Assembly (NCBI GenBank): GCA_028564705.1
Contig: JAPXFQ010002398.1
Location: 62,001 to 126,000, forward strand
Direction of reading: 5' to 3'
DNA from: Apricaphanius iberus
Lineage: Eukaryota; Chordata; Actinopteri; Cyprinodontiformes; Aphaniidae
DNA length: 64,000 bases
Below, in pieces: positions 22,158 through 34,017 of this stretch. The notes under the pieces were generated by a model. The model did not search any database, was not told the origin of the DNA, and saw nothing but the letters and a program-made list of their open reading frames with translations. The first letter of the stretch is position 1; every line of letters begins with the position of its first letter. The position numbers and the translations under genes are program-made.

Positions 22158-23223
22158 CATTCATTCATTCATCCATCCATCCATCCATCCATCTTCTTCT
22201 TCTTATCCGGGGGCCTTTCGGCTCAGTTCTCTCTTCACCACGACAGACCAGTACAGTGCCCGAAAAACGGCAGACACCTTACCAATCCATCTATCGATCT
22301 CCCCCAGATACTTAAACTCCTCCACTTGAGGAAGGACCCCATCCCTGACCCGAAGAAGGTACCCTACCCTTTTCCAGCTGAAGACCGTGGTCTCGGATAT
22401 GGAGGTGCTGATCCTCATCCCAGGTGCTTCACACTCACCACCCCGGTCTGCTAATCCAAAGGAACTGCCCCCGTTGTCAAAGCAATAGTGCAGTGCGGTG
22501 TTAACCAACACAGCCCTACAACATCCAGAGCCTTTAGGAACTCCGGGCGAATCTCATCCACCCTTGCCGCCAAGACCTTTTTAACAACCTCGGTGACCTC
22601 AGCACCAGAGATTGAAAAGCTTGTCCCAAAGTCACCAGAACCTGCTTCCAAACAGGAAGGCGTGTTTGTGGGATTGAGGAGGTCTTCGAAGTACTCCACC
22701 CACCAACCCAAGATGTCTCGTGTTGAGGTCAGCAGCACACCACCCCCCCAGTATTGGTGGCTGACCGCTCCCCCCCCGAGACACTGGATGGTGTACCAGA
22801 ATCGCTTCAAAGCCATATTGAAGTCGTTCTCCACGTTCTCTCCAAACTCCTCGAACGCCCAAGTTTTTGCCTCAGCAACCATCCGAGCCGCACTCTGCTT
22901 GGCTTGCCGGTACCGATCAGCTGCTTACGGGGTCCCACAAGCGAAAAAGGTCTGATAGGACTCCTACTTCAGCTTGACAGCATCCCGCACCGCCAGTGTC
23001 CACCAGCGGGTTCGAGGGTTGCAGCCGGAGCCGACTCACCAGCAGGTAGTGGTCGGTGGATGCCTCCACCCCTCTCTTCATCCGAGTGTCCAAAACAGCA
23101 GAACCACCTATTCAGGTCAGATAAAACAACAACCAAGACAATCATCGAGCTGTGGGCCTAGGGTGTCCCGGTGCCAAGTGCACACATGAACAACCTTATG
23201 CTTGAACATGGTGTTCGTTATGG
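22158..23223 (-). pseudogene. Decayed RTE LINE, internally deleted
   Basis: The left end is the (ATCC)n complement of the RTE tail (22158-22193). On the minus strand the pieces follow the RTE protein with large gaps: EIDRWIGKVSAVFRALY and [10 protein letters not shown] near the C terminus, then ISTSISETTVFSWKRVG and [12 protein letters not shown]. The central reverse transcriptase with FADD is missing. Further parts are [19 protein letters not shown], the linker and, near 23160-23222, the endonuclease segment corresponding to 5880-5960 of the intact copy. It ends abruptly at 23223 against another repeat. Multiple stops make it dead. Confidence 0.85.
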
Positions 23224-24290
23224 ACAATTCAATTCAGTTTATTTATATAGCGCCGTTTCACAACATCTCAAGGCACTTTACAAGAAGAGTTATTACAATA
23301 CAATGTTTAATGTAGGAATTAGAGAACCACAAAAGATTGCGTCAGGAATTCTCAGCAATCCCTCACATTGAGCAAGCATGAAGTGACAGTGGAGACGAAA
23401 AACTCTCTTTTAACAGGAAGAAACCTCCAGCAGAACCAGGCTCAGCATCTGTGCAGAGACTGTCTCGGGTTTGGAGAAGCAGTAGAGACACAGAAAGAGC
23501 AACAGAACTGATGCAGAAGCTGGTACCAGGACGTGGAGAATGTTCCGCCACTGGAATGCCATCTTAGTCAGGGTCGTTAACCAGGGCAGGTCAGGAGCAC
23601 CTACTGTAGGAAAGGACTAAGAGAAAACAGGTTAGCGCTTGAATTGACAGCACATCATGCAGTTGGGGAAACGTAGGAGAGAAAGTAGGAACTGACTCTA
23701 ATAATGTCCTCCAACAGCTTAGCCTAGGGCAGCATAGCTACTGACATTAACCTGTCTCCTAGCTACTAGGAGACCTAGCTACTAACACTCTCTACCTGGT
23801 TTACATTAATCTATCTCTACCTTGCTACTCTACCTGACTACTAACATTAACCTGTCTCTTCCTAGCTTTTGACACTCTACCTGGCTATTAACATTAACCT
23901 GTGTCTTCCTAGCTACCTGTCTAACCTATCTCTATCCACCTGTTAACCTGTCTCTAACTGTAAGCTTTGTCAAAGAGGAAGGTTTTAAGCCTACTTTTAA
24001 AGACAGACAAGTTGTCTGCTTCACAAACCAACCCTGGGAGCTGGTTCCATAGGAGGGGAGCATGGTAACTGAAATATCTGCCACCCATTCTACATTTAGA
24101 AATCCTAGGAACTACCAGTAAACCTGCAGTCTGAGAGCAAAGTGATCTGTTAGGAACATATAGATTAAACAGGTCTCTTATGTATGATGGAGGTTGATTA
24201 TTAAGAGCTTTATATGTTAGAAGGAGGATCTTGAATTTCATGCTAGATTTTTTCTGGGAGCCAGTGAAGAGAAGCTGAAACAAGGGAAAT
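23224..24290 (-). pseudogene. LINE 3' end (CR1/L2 group), 5'-truncated
   Basis: The 3' tail, AAACGGCGCTATATAAATAAA on the minus strand, lies at 23224-23260, with a long 3' UTR to 23950 that includes an irregular tandem stretch (CTAGCTAC-AACACTCTACCTG type, about 23700-23950). A 109-codon minus frame at 23954-24283 encodes the usual C terminus: FKILLLTYKALNNQPPSYI, PLLWNQLPG and LSVFKSRLKTFLF. Sequence upstream of LHWLP-type residues is cut off, the normal result of incomplete reverse transcription. Confidence 0.8.
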
Positions 24291-24796
24291 GTGATCTCTT
24301 CTTCTTTTATTCATTAGAAACCTAGCAGCATTATTAGCTGGTTAAGGTTGCCCTGATCAAGACAACAAGAAAACACTATTTTCTTTCATTTAGACACCTA
24401 AGATCACACTATTCTGTATTCATTCCCTGCAAACTGTTGTTTTGTTTTCAACAAAGCTTGGGCGTGAACTTTCTGACACTTGGCTATTTTCTTTAAATTT
24501 AAGGTTTGTAAGGGAGCCAAGAAGAGGAACCTTTTGTAGCCTCAATCAGAACTGACTCTTTGTTAGACTTCAGTTTTCCCTCCACACTTGACAGATTTGG
24601 GAACTGCATTTACATACCAGACACAGGTGCTTTGGATGGATCATTGTTGGTTTCAAATATTGGTTTAAATCCAGTAGATATTTAATCAGTGTATATAATA
24701 TTTAGAGGATTAATTCTATTGGCATATAAATCTTGTAAAGTAAAACCAGTGTCCTAGCTTTGTTGTAATTTATAACTGTATTTTTCTTTTGCTTAA

Positions 24797-25297
24797 AGGC
24801 ACAGTGTGTAATTTTCGGCCAGTAGGGGGCAGTGCATACCTAAATTATCACAAGCATGCGGTATCTGTGTCTTCGAGTAAGAAACTCAACAACGGAGATC
24901 CAACTAGTGCTGTTTTCAAACGCTCAGTTCCCTGATAATTATCTAATTGCATCAACATGACGAGCCCATATCAGTCTCCCTTTCATCGCTTGGAACTAGC
25001 GAAGAGGTAAAAATGTATTTATGGCAAAAAAAATTTGCATTTTGAAGGGAAATCAATGTTTTAATAGCGAGCGTATTCAATGCGCTTTGTCCGTCCGGGC
25101 TCTTGTAGAACTAAAGACGTCATCTAATATGGCTTTCTCCTGAAAAGAGAACCTATGTCTTTTAAAACTGATTTTTAAAGTCATATTTTACAATATCGCC
25201 AATATTTTTGCAATGAATGTGTTTTACATAATTATTATTAAATCATATTTTAATGGCTATTTTCAAAGATGTACTGCAAAACCTACACACTGTCACT
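24797..25297. mobile_element. TTAA-flanked MITE
   Basis: 501 bases, flanked by TTAA (24793-24796 and 25298-25301). The ends are AGGCACAGTGTGTAATTTT and, on the minus strand, AGTGACAGTGTGTAGGTTTT. No coding capacity. TTAA targets fit Kolobok or piggyBac; the ends do not begin CCC as most piggyBac ends do, so a Kolobok-like origin is more likely. Confidence 0.75.
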
Positions 25298-25301
25298 TTA
25301 A

Positions 25302-26600
25302 AAAATCACTGAAGGGATCATAGTTTGATTATTAACAAATGGGGTGTCACATAGCTTCAGATTGTTATCTTTCTTTTTTAACCAGGAAACATAACAGGGA
25401 CAGTTTTCACTGTCTACATAGGTTGTTTCAGATATGTACAGGGAGATCATACCCTGTCACCTTTGTTGAAACTTAAACAGTAAAAGAGTGGCATTAGAGG
25501 TCAGTGTAACTCCTACCAGTCCATGTTCATTATCCATGGTATTTAACTGTTGATCAACAATGGTTCCAATGGTTTGTCTAAAATTAAAACATAGTCTCTT
25601 ACTTCCTGGTTTACATACTGACAAACACTAACAAATAATTTTGACTCATTGTTAGCTAGCATTGATAAATCACACTTGGCTGATACGCGACTTCCTGTCA
25701 CGCTCTTTCCTCCTTGTTCCACACATGCCTACTACATAAGCACGTGAGGTTGGATCTTCCAGTGACATTGGCTTGTTTTGATTCTGTAGTCTGCATTCAT
25801 TTATCTTCTTCCAGTAAAATAGATCCATCATTTAGGATGAGTATCATATATGTGCACTGTTTTGCTCATTTTATCACTGATAATTTGAGTTTCATTAACA
25901 CTTATCCCAGTATTAGGTTATTGGTATAATTGTTCCAAATTATTATTGACCAGACAATGATAACCTCTCAAAATCCACAACATCCGTATCATCCAATCAT
26001 TTGTTCAAGCTAAAATAAGCCTAACAGTCTGCTATGGATTGGGCTTGTCCTAGAGCATTATTTATCATGGTGAATGATCAGGGCTTCTGGTTACCCTCAT
26101 TCATGGAACCGGATCTAAATAAATTGAGCAAGGGCTGTCAAAGTAAGCCTGGCTTTTGGAATTAGCTTGCTTACCCCCCAGCCAGTCTGAGGCACATATG
26201 TGCAATAATCATGCTGTCTAATGAAGTATATTAAACATCTATTAATGTTTGATTAAAGTGTTTTAGTTACCATACTTTTTAATTATACTTTTAAGATTGT
26301 TTTAGAGGTATTTTGCAGAGTCAGCTCTTGTTTGGGTCATAGAAAAACAGGACATTGAGCAGGAAAGCACAGGCAGATAACACCACCATACAATTGACAA
26401 TGGAAGGATGTAAGAAATAATGGTCAGCAGAAAATCGAGTTAGAGCTATGTAACGGTAAAATTTATTACCTTCTCTTAGGTCTTAGATAAAGTTAATTCT
26501 TATGTGAATTGGTGTTAATGATGTAGTGGGAATCTTTATTGTAGGCATTCTTTTATTACATAGATACTTCTTATTTGAATTAGTGCTGATGCATTTTTAA
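25302..26600. other. No gene recognised
   Basis: AT-rich sequence with chance frames; no RNA gene or repeat ends seen. Confidence 0.45.
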
Positions 26601-27205
26601 TTCTGACTGTGTTACACATGTCTAGATAAAATGTTAAACTGATTCTAAGGTACAAACAAGAACCAATTGTATGTAAATATCTCATATTGACTTATGACAA
26701 ATCTTGTTATCTGGTGTTACACTCATGACAGATCATGTGAATGTCTTTCTCAGCATTATACAAAGTGTCCCGTATTGTTATCTATATTCTGACTAGTGAA
26801 GTGAGACATCCATTGTTCCCTCATGACTGGTCTTGTGATTATCCTCTGATGCATGGTTGTAAGGAGGCTGGTCTTGGCAAAAGTTTGAATGAACCAATCA
26901 TGTTTTGTGTCCCATATGTAACGTTAGGGGGGAGGTTCTCTAACTTTGTGTTAAAATATAAAACTTAATGTTTCTGTTATATACGTTGTCATTCCTAGGT
27001 AGGGTGACCCAGAGTGTGAATAATTTATACCACTCTGTAAGCTAAATATTTGATTTGTTTTAAGCAACCCTGTGAACCAGTATTTGATTTCTTGTATTAA
27101 AATCTAAAGAAAATTAAATTACTCTCGTCTCCTCTCTGATAAAAATGAACACGCATGGAATTTATAGAGTTAAGGTTTAAATTGAATATAGAATAAAATC
27201 CTTCA
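26600..27205 (+). mobile_element. LTR of an endogenous retrovirus-like element
   Basis: The start is uncertain. A U3-like part near 26820-26860 resembles the LTR at 1-437. TATAAAAC lies at 26958, polyadenylation-like AATAAA near 27191, and the segment ends in CA at 27204-27205, two bases before a primer site. The paired downstream LTR was not found. Confidence 0.5.
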
Positions 27206-27207
27206 GA

Positions 27208-27227
27208 TGGTGACTTCCGACGTGATC
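27208..27227 (+). other. Primer-binding site, tRNA-Trp type
   Basis: TGGTGACTTCCGACGTGATC matches the tRNA-Trp complement TGGTGACCCCGACGTGAT except for the short stretch CTTCC where the reference has CCCC. Its place directly after an LTR-like CA end is what a retrovirus would show. Confidence 0.6.
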
Positions 27228-30050
27228 AGAGTTTGGAGACGGGATTTAATTTGTGCAGATATACAGATAAGTAGACTTTAAAAAATAAAATGAACAAAAA
27301 GTTCTACTAATTGACTACTCTAAAAATAAATGTTTACATGAAAGAATTATGTTTTCTATTTTTGGGCAGGTTAAATATTTAGTTTTTTGGAAGTATAGGA
27401 CTTAATGTGAAGTGAATTTTGGAATTTTATGGTATTAGTGTGAGACTAATTAAACTGCCTGTGCCTCTGGGTTTTGTCGCCCCTAAGCAAGAGCGGACGC
27501 GTTCTGCCGAAACGATCTGGGATCGAGACTAGGTTTAAAGCGTTCCTGTAGGTGAAGTCTACAAAAACTTGTTTGGGTTGTGATCACAGGTCAGTAACAG
27601 CTTGTGGGAAGCTGCGAGAGTGAGGGACTCTCTAAGGTCAAGGACCTTTTAGGGTGTGTGTGTGTGTGTGTGACGAGGTCTCTGTGTTGTGGTTGTTGAG
27701 AAGTCTTGTGACTAAAACTTGAGTATAAAGTATTATTTAAAAGTAAATAATAAATAAATAAATAAATAAATAAATAAAGTAGAAGAAACTGAATTAAACA
27801 TACTACATCGGAAAAAAAGTAAACATAAAGAGTAATTAAATTGTTTTTGAAGCAGGCTATGTGACGTAGTGTGTCGAGAATTCCGACTCATTTTGAAGAT
27901 TAGATCCTTATGGCTTACTGTTAACAATACCATTTCGGCTCCTATAGGAGTTTGGTTACTATTGAAGAGTTGGTCCTTAGGGATGTATCGTTTATAAGCG
28001 ACCTATCAGTAAAACAGAAAAAGAAAAACAGCAGTGCACACATTCAAGAGTCAGATGAATATATTTAAATTTTATTTTAAAGTAAACAGTTTATTAAATC
28101 TGCTTCCTCTTTTTCATAGTATGACCAACTTTGAGTTGAAAAGGTGAGGCTTTAACAAATATAGTCCCTAAAAATATATTTTTAAATAGATAAAGAAGTG
28201 ATTGCTGACCGTAATTTGTCTGCTATGGAGATTTTCTTTCTGAGATGATACTGTTCGGTTCCTTTTGTGTCTGTTTACGGAAGCCGGCCCCATATTCAGA
28301 CCCAAATAGGATTCCAGTTTGTGGACAGTTAAGTCTCGGAACCTCTAAATAAAATAATATTGTAATAATCTAAGAATTAAATCTTAAAATTGAGGTGGAT
28401 AAACTGCAGAACAGAAAGGGAGCAATAAAAGCAGATAGCCAAGGTGATATGAAGTTGTATTGAAGTGAAAATGGAAAATTTGAGCATGAATAAAATGATG
28501 ATAAATGGGTGTAGATGATGAAATTAGGACAGTCTGGTGACAAAGTAAAATATCTAGTTGACAAATCGGACAATGAGTGTGAATGGTTGGTGAGCTGCTT
28601 AAAGAATAAAATTAAAAGATGCATTGATAAAATAATTAATTGGATATATTGAAAAGCAGAAAAGTTGATTTTTTACAAATAATGTTTAAATTCTTGCAAA
28701 GAAAGCTGAAACATTTTGCTGAATATTGGTATGTCCATTTTCATGAGTTAGTTCAGACAAGAGATAGAAAAATGTACAAAATTGATAAACTATTGAATAG
28801 TAGATTACTTAATGATAAAAGAATGAGATTAATGATTAGGTATTATGGACATCTTAATTGCTGTAGTTTTTGAAGAATTAGAAATTAATTAGAAAACTGT
28901 AAAAACATCTCAGAGAAGCATATAACCTTGTCTAGAATGAACGGTTAGGAATTGCCATGTTTTTCAATTTACAGGAATAAACGTAGTAAGTGCTACACAA
29001 TTTATACACGCTTTTCTTATTTCCATGATTTAAATAAGTACAATTTAAGTAATTATTAACGACTGAAATTATTTTCATTTTGGCTATTTCTTCTAGCCCT
29101 GTAGACTTTAGAAATGCTGTTTGGGAAAAATTGCCTCTTCTTTATACAAATATTAAAATAAAAAGGCTTTATTATTGCAATTACTTGTTACTGGTTACTT
29201 GACTAAATACATTTTTGAGTAATATTAAAAACAATAATTATCATAGTGATAATATATAAACAGCAAGGAGATATTATGAATGTGATTAAACTATTCTGAG
29301 TTGTCAAAACTTTGTTTTATAAGACAAAGAGTCATCTTTAAAAGTATCTGATTTTATTTACTTTACACATAAACATGTAAGAGCTATGACGAGAAGCAAG
29401 TTATTGCTGAATTTGAAAGTGTTCTGACTAAAGAAAAATTACAATATTATGTGCTTAATTTGTTGAAGAACAACCAATAAATATCAGCTTAATTCTAAAT
29501 GTTCGTTTAATTTATAAGAAATAAGTTATTTCTAATTAATTTATTCTGATTGTGTGGAAACAATCTATGCAACTGAAACATGTAAATTGAAAGAACTTTT
29601 TGTTTTGTTTTCAAGTGTAGAGATAAATGCAAGTTTTCAAAATCTGTTGAAGATTTCTGTATTGGCGGAAAATAGGAATTGGGTTTAGGTTTTAAATTTT
29701 AAAATTAATCTGTCAGATGTTATGCATGATCTGTTAGCTAGTCTACCTGATGCTGAGAGGGAATTGTTGCCTCTTGAATTTAGAGAAAAAGGTTCTAGAA
29801 CAGTTATAATAATAGAATAGAACAATGGAATAATGTACCATTTCATTAGTGAAGACTTTGTTGCTGACAGTTGATATAGATTTTTATTTATTTTTTTATT
29901 TTTATTTCTCTCAACTTGTATGTATATTTACTTTAAAGTGAATCCTGACTGGAATTGCAAAACTGCAGGCTATTTATTAATGATACATTTGGGGACTGTT
30001 TATTGAGAAACTGAGGTAAAGCAAAAATGATTAGGTGGTCATTTATTTGA
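27228..30050 (+). other. AT-rich interval, probable decayed retroviral interior
   Basis: This follows the primer site but I recognise no gag, protease, polymerase or envelope motif. A 77-codon plus frame at 28640-28873 is Lys/Arg/Phe-rich and of unknown nature. A short frame near 29705-29800 reads LSDVMHDLLASLPDAERELL before stopping. Microsatellites are at 27652-27672 (GT) and 27741-27778 (AAAT). It could be a worn leader and gag region or simply unrelated sequence. Confidence 0.3.
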
Positions 30051-30065
30051 CATTTCTAGAAGCTT

Positions 30066-30298
30066 CAATTCAATTTGGTGTTTATCATTGGAATCAGCAT
30101 CTTGATATGGCACATCTGTGAGCTGGGATGGATTATCTCAGCAAAAAAGTGCTCACTATAACAAATGTAGACAGATTTGTGAACAATATTTGAGAGAAAT
30201 GGTTATTTTGTCTATGAAGAAAATGTTTCAGATCTTTGAGTTCATCTCATAAGAAATGGGAGCAAAAACAAAAGTTGCGTTTATATTTTTGTTCAGTG
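30066..30298 (-). mobile_element. Tc1/mariner-type terminal fragment
   Basis: The right end reads, on the minus strand, CACTGAACAAAAATATAAAC and is followed by TA, as for a Tc1/mariner end at a TA target. The next 200 bases (CACTTTT-TGCTGAGATAATCC, GATATGCCACA region) match the widespread fish element with this terminus. No transposase frame remains; it is truncated at the left. Confidence 0.65.
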
Positions 30299-30509
30299 TA
30301 CCTATAGTTTATAGGTACAAATATGTGCCTATACAAGCATATATTTAGACAAGGCAAGACAAGTTTATTTGTAGAGCACAATTCATACATAAGGCAAATC
30401 AAAGTGCTTCACAGTTGCATAAATTAAGAAAACAGATAACCAAAAAAAACCCCAGCAACTTAAAAAATAATAAATTACAATTAAAAACAAGAGTGCAGAT
30501 AAATTACTC

Positions 30510-31510
30510 TCAATTGTCATATGCATGGGTAAAAATAACTGTTTTCAGTCTGGATTTAAAAATTGTGAGAGTTGAGGCTTGTCTCACATCCTCATGAAGA
30601 CTGTTCCTGAAACTAGGTATGCCTGAAACTAGGTATGCCTGAAAACTGAAGTGAGCCTCACCGTGTTTATTGTTGACTCTGGGAACCACCAGGAGACCCC
30701 TCCCTGAAGTTCTCAGGGCTAAAGATGGTTCGTATGTCTCTAACATGTCAGAGATGTACTTTGGTGCCAAACCATGAAAAAACTTGTATACAAGCAGAGC
30801 TGTTTTAAATTCTATAGTCTAACCTGCTTGAGACAAATGCATGGATAAGTCTCTGTAAGTCTGGTTTCGACACTATTCTTCTGATCTTGGCAATGTTTTT
30901 CAGATGGTTAAAAGCTGTTGATGTTATTGCTTTGATGTGGCTGTTTAAGTTCAGATCCGAGTCCATGATTACTCCTAGATTTCTCACCTGATTTTTTGGT
31001 TGAAGACAGAGAGACTCAAGATGACTAATAACACTTTCTCTTTGTGTCTGTGGGCCAAAAACATTGATTTCAGTTTTGTCTGAGTTTAACTGGAGAAAGT
31101 TGTTTTGCATCCACACACTGATCTGTTCAATACAGCGGCAAAGTGTATCTATAGGCCCATGTTCACTTGCCGTCAGTGACACGTAAATCTGAGTGTCATC
31201 TGCGTATTTATGGTAAATTATTAAGTTATGGGAATTTTGTCTGAGACACAGTTGCCAATTTCGACAAAGTACGTCCTGTCCTTGAGATAGGACTTGAACC
31301 AGTTTAGAGCAGTACCAGAGATTCCCACCCAGTTTTCTAACCTGTGAAGTAAGATCCCATGGTCCACTGTGTCAAAGGCAGCGCTCAGGTCCAGCAGAAC
31401 TAAAACTGAGACTTTGCTTGCGTTGAAGTGGATATCTTTTGTCACTTTGATCAGAGCTGTCTCAGTGCTGTGGTGGGGCCTAAAGCCTGACTGGAAAGTA
31501 TCAAACACAT
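30510..31510 (-). pseudogene. L2 reverse transcriptase and C terminus
   Basis: Frames in order: QSGFRPHHSTETALIKVT and LLDLSAAFDTVDHGIL (31508-31221), YADDTQIYVSLT (about 31215-31183, before an ATG), LQLNSDKTEINVFGP and NLGVIMDSDLNLNSHIK (31182-30805), and the C-terminal SLALRTSGRGLLVVPR (30770-30510). The stretch between SYLKDRTYFVEIGN and YADD is much shorter than normal and lacks the PQGS motif, so part of the palm was deleted. It cannot make an active enzyme. Confidence 0.8.
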
Positions 31511-32078
31511 TGTTAGACGGGAGAAAGTAAGTGAGCTGTTGATATACTACTTTCTCTAGGACTTTTCCTAAGAATGGTAGGTTTGATATGGGCTGGTAGT
31601 TGCTCAGTACTGTGGCATCAAGGCTGCTCTTCTTTAGAAGAGGCTTAATGACCGCAGTTTTTAAGGCATTTGGGAATGTTCCGATCTCAAGTGACTTTAG
31701 AAATCGAGTGGGTAATTCATCAAGGCAGCATGTACATGAACTCAGACTAGAGATAACCTCTTCTATTGTTTTGTCACTGACAGTTGTAAAATGTGTCAGC
31801 TCAAGGTGGTTATCAGGAAACAGTCTTGCTATTTCTTTTGTGGTAATTATGGCATTTTAATGCCTTGGACTTTGTCATTAAAAAATATTGCAAACTCATT
31901 GCACTTAGATGCAGAAATTAGTTCTACGGGCAGTGAAATTTGAGGATTAGTTAATCTGTTCACTGAGGCAAACAGAACACAATCATTGTTTTTGCAGTTT
32001 ACGATTATTTCAGAGAAATACTTCTCCCTTGCTCCACGTAAAATCTGGTTAAACACACAAAGCACTTCTTTGTAAACC

Positions 32079-32561
32079 TCATAATGAACTTGGAGCTTTG
32101 ACTTGCGCCATTTCCGTTTGGCTTTCCGGCACTCCCTTTGTTGTGCCCTGACCGACACTAATTTCTCCAAGGTGCCTTTTGCTTAGTGTTTTAACTTTGA
32201 CAGGAGCAATGGTATCCAAAACATTTACAACCCTTGAAGTGTACGAGTCCAATAGATTATCAACATTTGAGCATGGGGGATTTTCAAATCTGATCAATTC
32301 CATAAACTGTGTCCTTGTTGTATCATTTATGTGTCTTCTTTGAATAACTCCAGGTCCAACTACTGGTTTAAGTACAGCAGATAGGTCAAAGAAGACACAA
32401 AAACGATCAGATAAAGCAACATCAACAACATTGACATTTGATATATTAACACCTTTTGTAATGACTAGATCTAGAGTGTGGCCTTTGTTGTGAGTCGCAT
32501 CACTCACGTGTTGAGTAAAACCAAACATTTCAAGGACAGCACATTTCAAGTTCTTTGGCAT
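32079..32561 (-). pseudogene. L2 APE-type endonuclease, C-terminal part
   Basis: A 160-codon frame with FTQHVSDATHNKGHTLDLVI and then ALSDRFCVFFDLS. In active enzymes the second motif reads SDH; here the catalytic His position is Arg. Upstream, around 32600, GDFNVH-type sequence can be read in a separate frame. The N-terminal endonuclease part is scattered over broken frames to 32850. Confidence 0.7.
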
Positions 32562-32745
32562 GCCTATAATTTGTTACATCCACATGCACATTAAAATCAC
32601 CTGAAATTACTAAATCATATTTCGTGCAAACAAATGTAAGTAATTCATTAAAATCTTCAATAAAACAATTCTGTGGTGGTTTTTAAATTGTCATATAAAG
32701 TATGGAAGATTGTTTAATCTCCATTTTGAATGACACATACTCAAA

Positions 32746-33447
32746 CTATTGAAAAATCCCAAATGACAGTTTGTGAGTCAATATATCGTCACTGAAAATG
32801 GCACAACCCCCCCTCTGGTTTTGCCGTGTTTCAGAGACAAAATTTAAGTGAGATGGACTACACTCAATCAAAACTGCACTGCCAGTGTTTTTAATTTTAA
32901 TCCCATATTGTACCAAGTTGTCAAAGTGGTTGGGAAATCTCATAGGTGACTCTGGAGACACGAACAATCCTGCAAAGTCTCTGGAAGGTATAGATGTAGC
33001 AGTTGGGTTCCAGGGCAGTGGTGCAATAGATGAGAGTGCTCCTGTGGTTGAATTATTTAATGTAGATGCAGGTGGTGCTGCAGCTGAGTTTCCCCCCGGA
33101 GATTTAAATGCAGGTGGTGCTGCTACTGTGGCTGAATCATTTCCTGTTGATGCAGACGGTGCTGAGTTTCTCCCCAGAGATACAGGTGTTGCTGCAGGTG
33201 AGTTTTTTCCCTGTAATGCAGGGGCAGGTAATGAAGCTGCTGTGGCCGGGTCCATTTTTTTTGGCGCAGATGGTGCTGCTGGGGCTGAATCCTTAACTGC
33301 GGTGGAGTCCTTTGCTGTAAATGCTGATGACACTTCTCCGACTGAATCTTTTATCGGGGATGCAGCCTGGAGCTCTTCTCTCGCTCCTCTCTGCTCTCTC
33401 CTGCAGCTTTGGCCTTCCCTGATTCCGTAGAACATGGAGGAGGTCAT
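32746..33447 (-). pseudogene. L2 Ala/Ser/Pro-rich linker region
   Basis: A 233-codon frame, very rich in Ala, Ser, Pro, Asn and Thr with repeated words such as AAPPA and NSAPSAS, then FETRQNQRGGCAIFSDDI-like sequence that normally opens the endonuclease (R-GGC--F). It overlaps the esterase frame by about 155 bases in a different phase. The cause could be a frameshift mutation near 33430 or a real overlap of ORF1 and ORF2. Confidence 0.6.
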
Positions 33448-33900
33448 CCGTCAGTTGTCTCACTCCACCTCTGCTCAAATGTGGGCCATTTGCATTAAAC
33501 AGATCATCACGTTGCCAGAACAGATTAAAGTTCTCTATAAAATACAGTCCTCTTGAGTCACAGACTTTGGACAGCCATTTATTCAATTGAAACAGCCGTG
33601 AGAATTTGTTAATCCTCCCGTCGATGTTTGGAATAGGTCCACAGATGAAAATTTGTACTGCCTCTTTGTCCAGACAATCAAGTCTCTCAAAAAGTTTATT
33701 AAAGCTGTTTTTCAAGATTTCAGACTCTCCATTTCTTACGTCCACTGCACCAACATGTATTACCATTTGTTTGTAAATTCCTTGTTTAGAACATCTGTGA
33801 TGTCAGAAACTGTGGCACTCGGAGAGCTGCTTATAACAATTATGTCCATGTTATATTGGATATGGCTCTGTCTCCAATCACCAGGATATCTCTGTCCTTG
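33293..33900 (-). pseudogene. L2 ORF1 esterase (SGNH-type) domain
   Basis: A 157-codon frame begins MVIHVGAVDVRNGE (the G-x-N-D block, degraded) and reaches NGPHLSRGGVRQLTDDLL, the D-x-x-H block (the Asp position reads Asn). Before its start a shifted frame near 33890 reads ILVIGDRAI, the GDS block with Arg for Ser. The catalytic Ser and Asp are therefore both altered. In L2 elements this domain is thought to help ORF1 act on lipids or RNA. Confidence 0.7.
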
Positions 33901-34017
33901 ACACTTTGCAGAGTTTTTCTCTCCATCTTTGTTTTGACTTCTTGTTCTCTATTTCTCTCTGATTCTCTTTGTTAATTATTCTCAGTTTCGAGAGATAGGT
34001 AAATATCTGTTTGTTAA

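Noticed and set aside
32885..33430. 181-codon plus frame rich in Ala and Gly
   Set aside because: Antisense shadow of the L2 Ala/Ser/Pro-rich linker; composition keeps both strands open.
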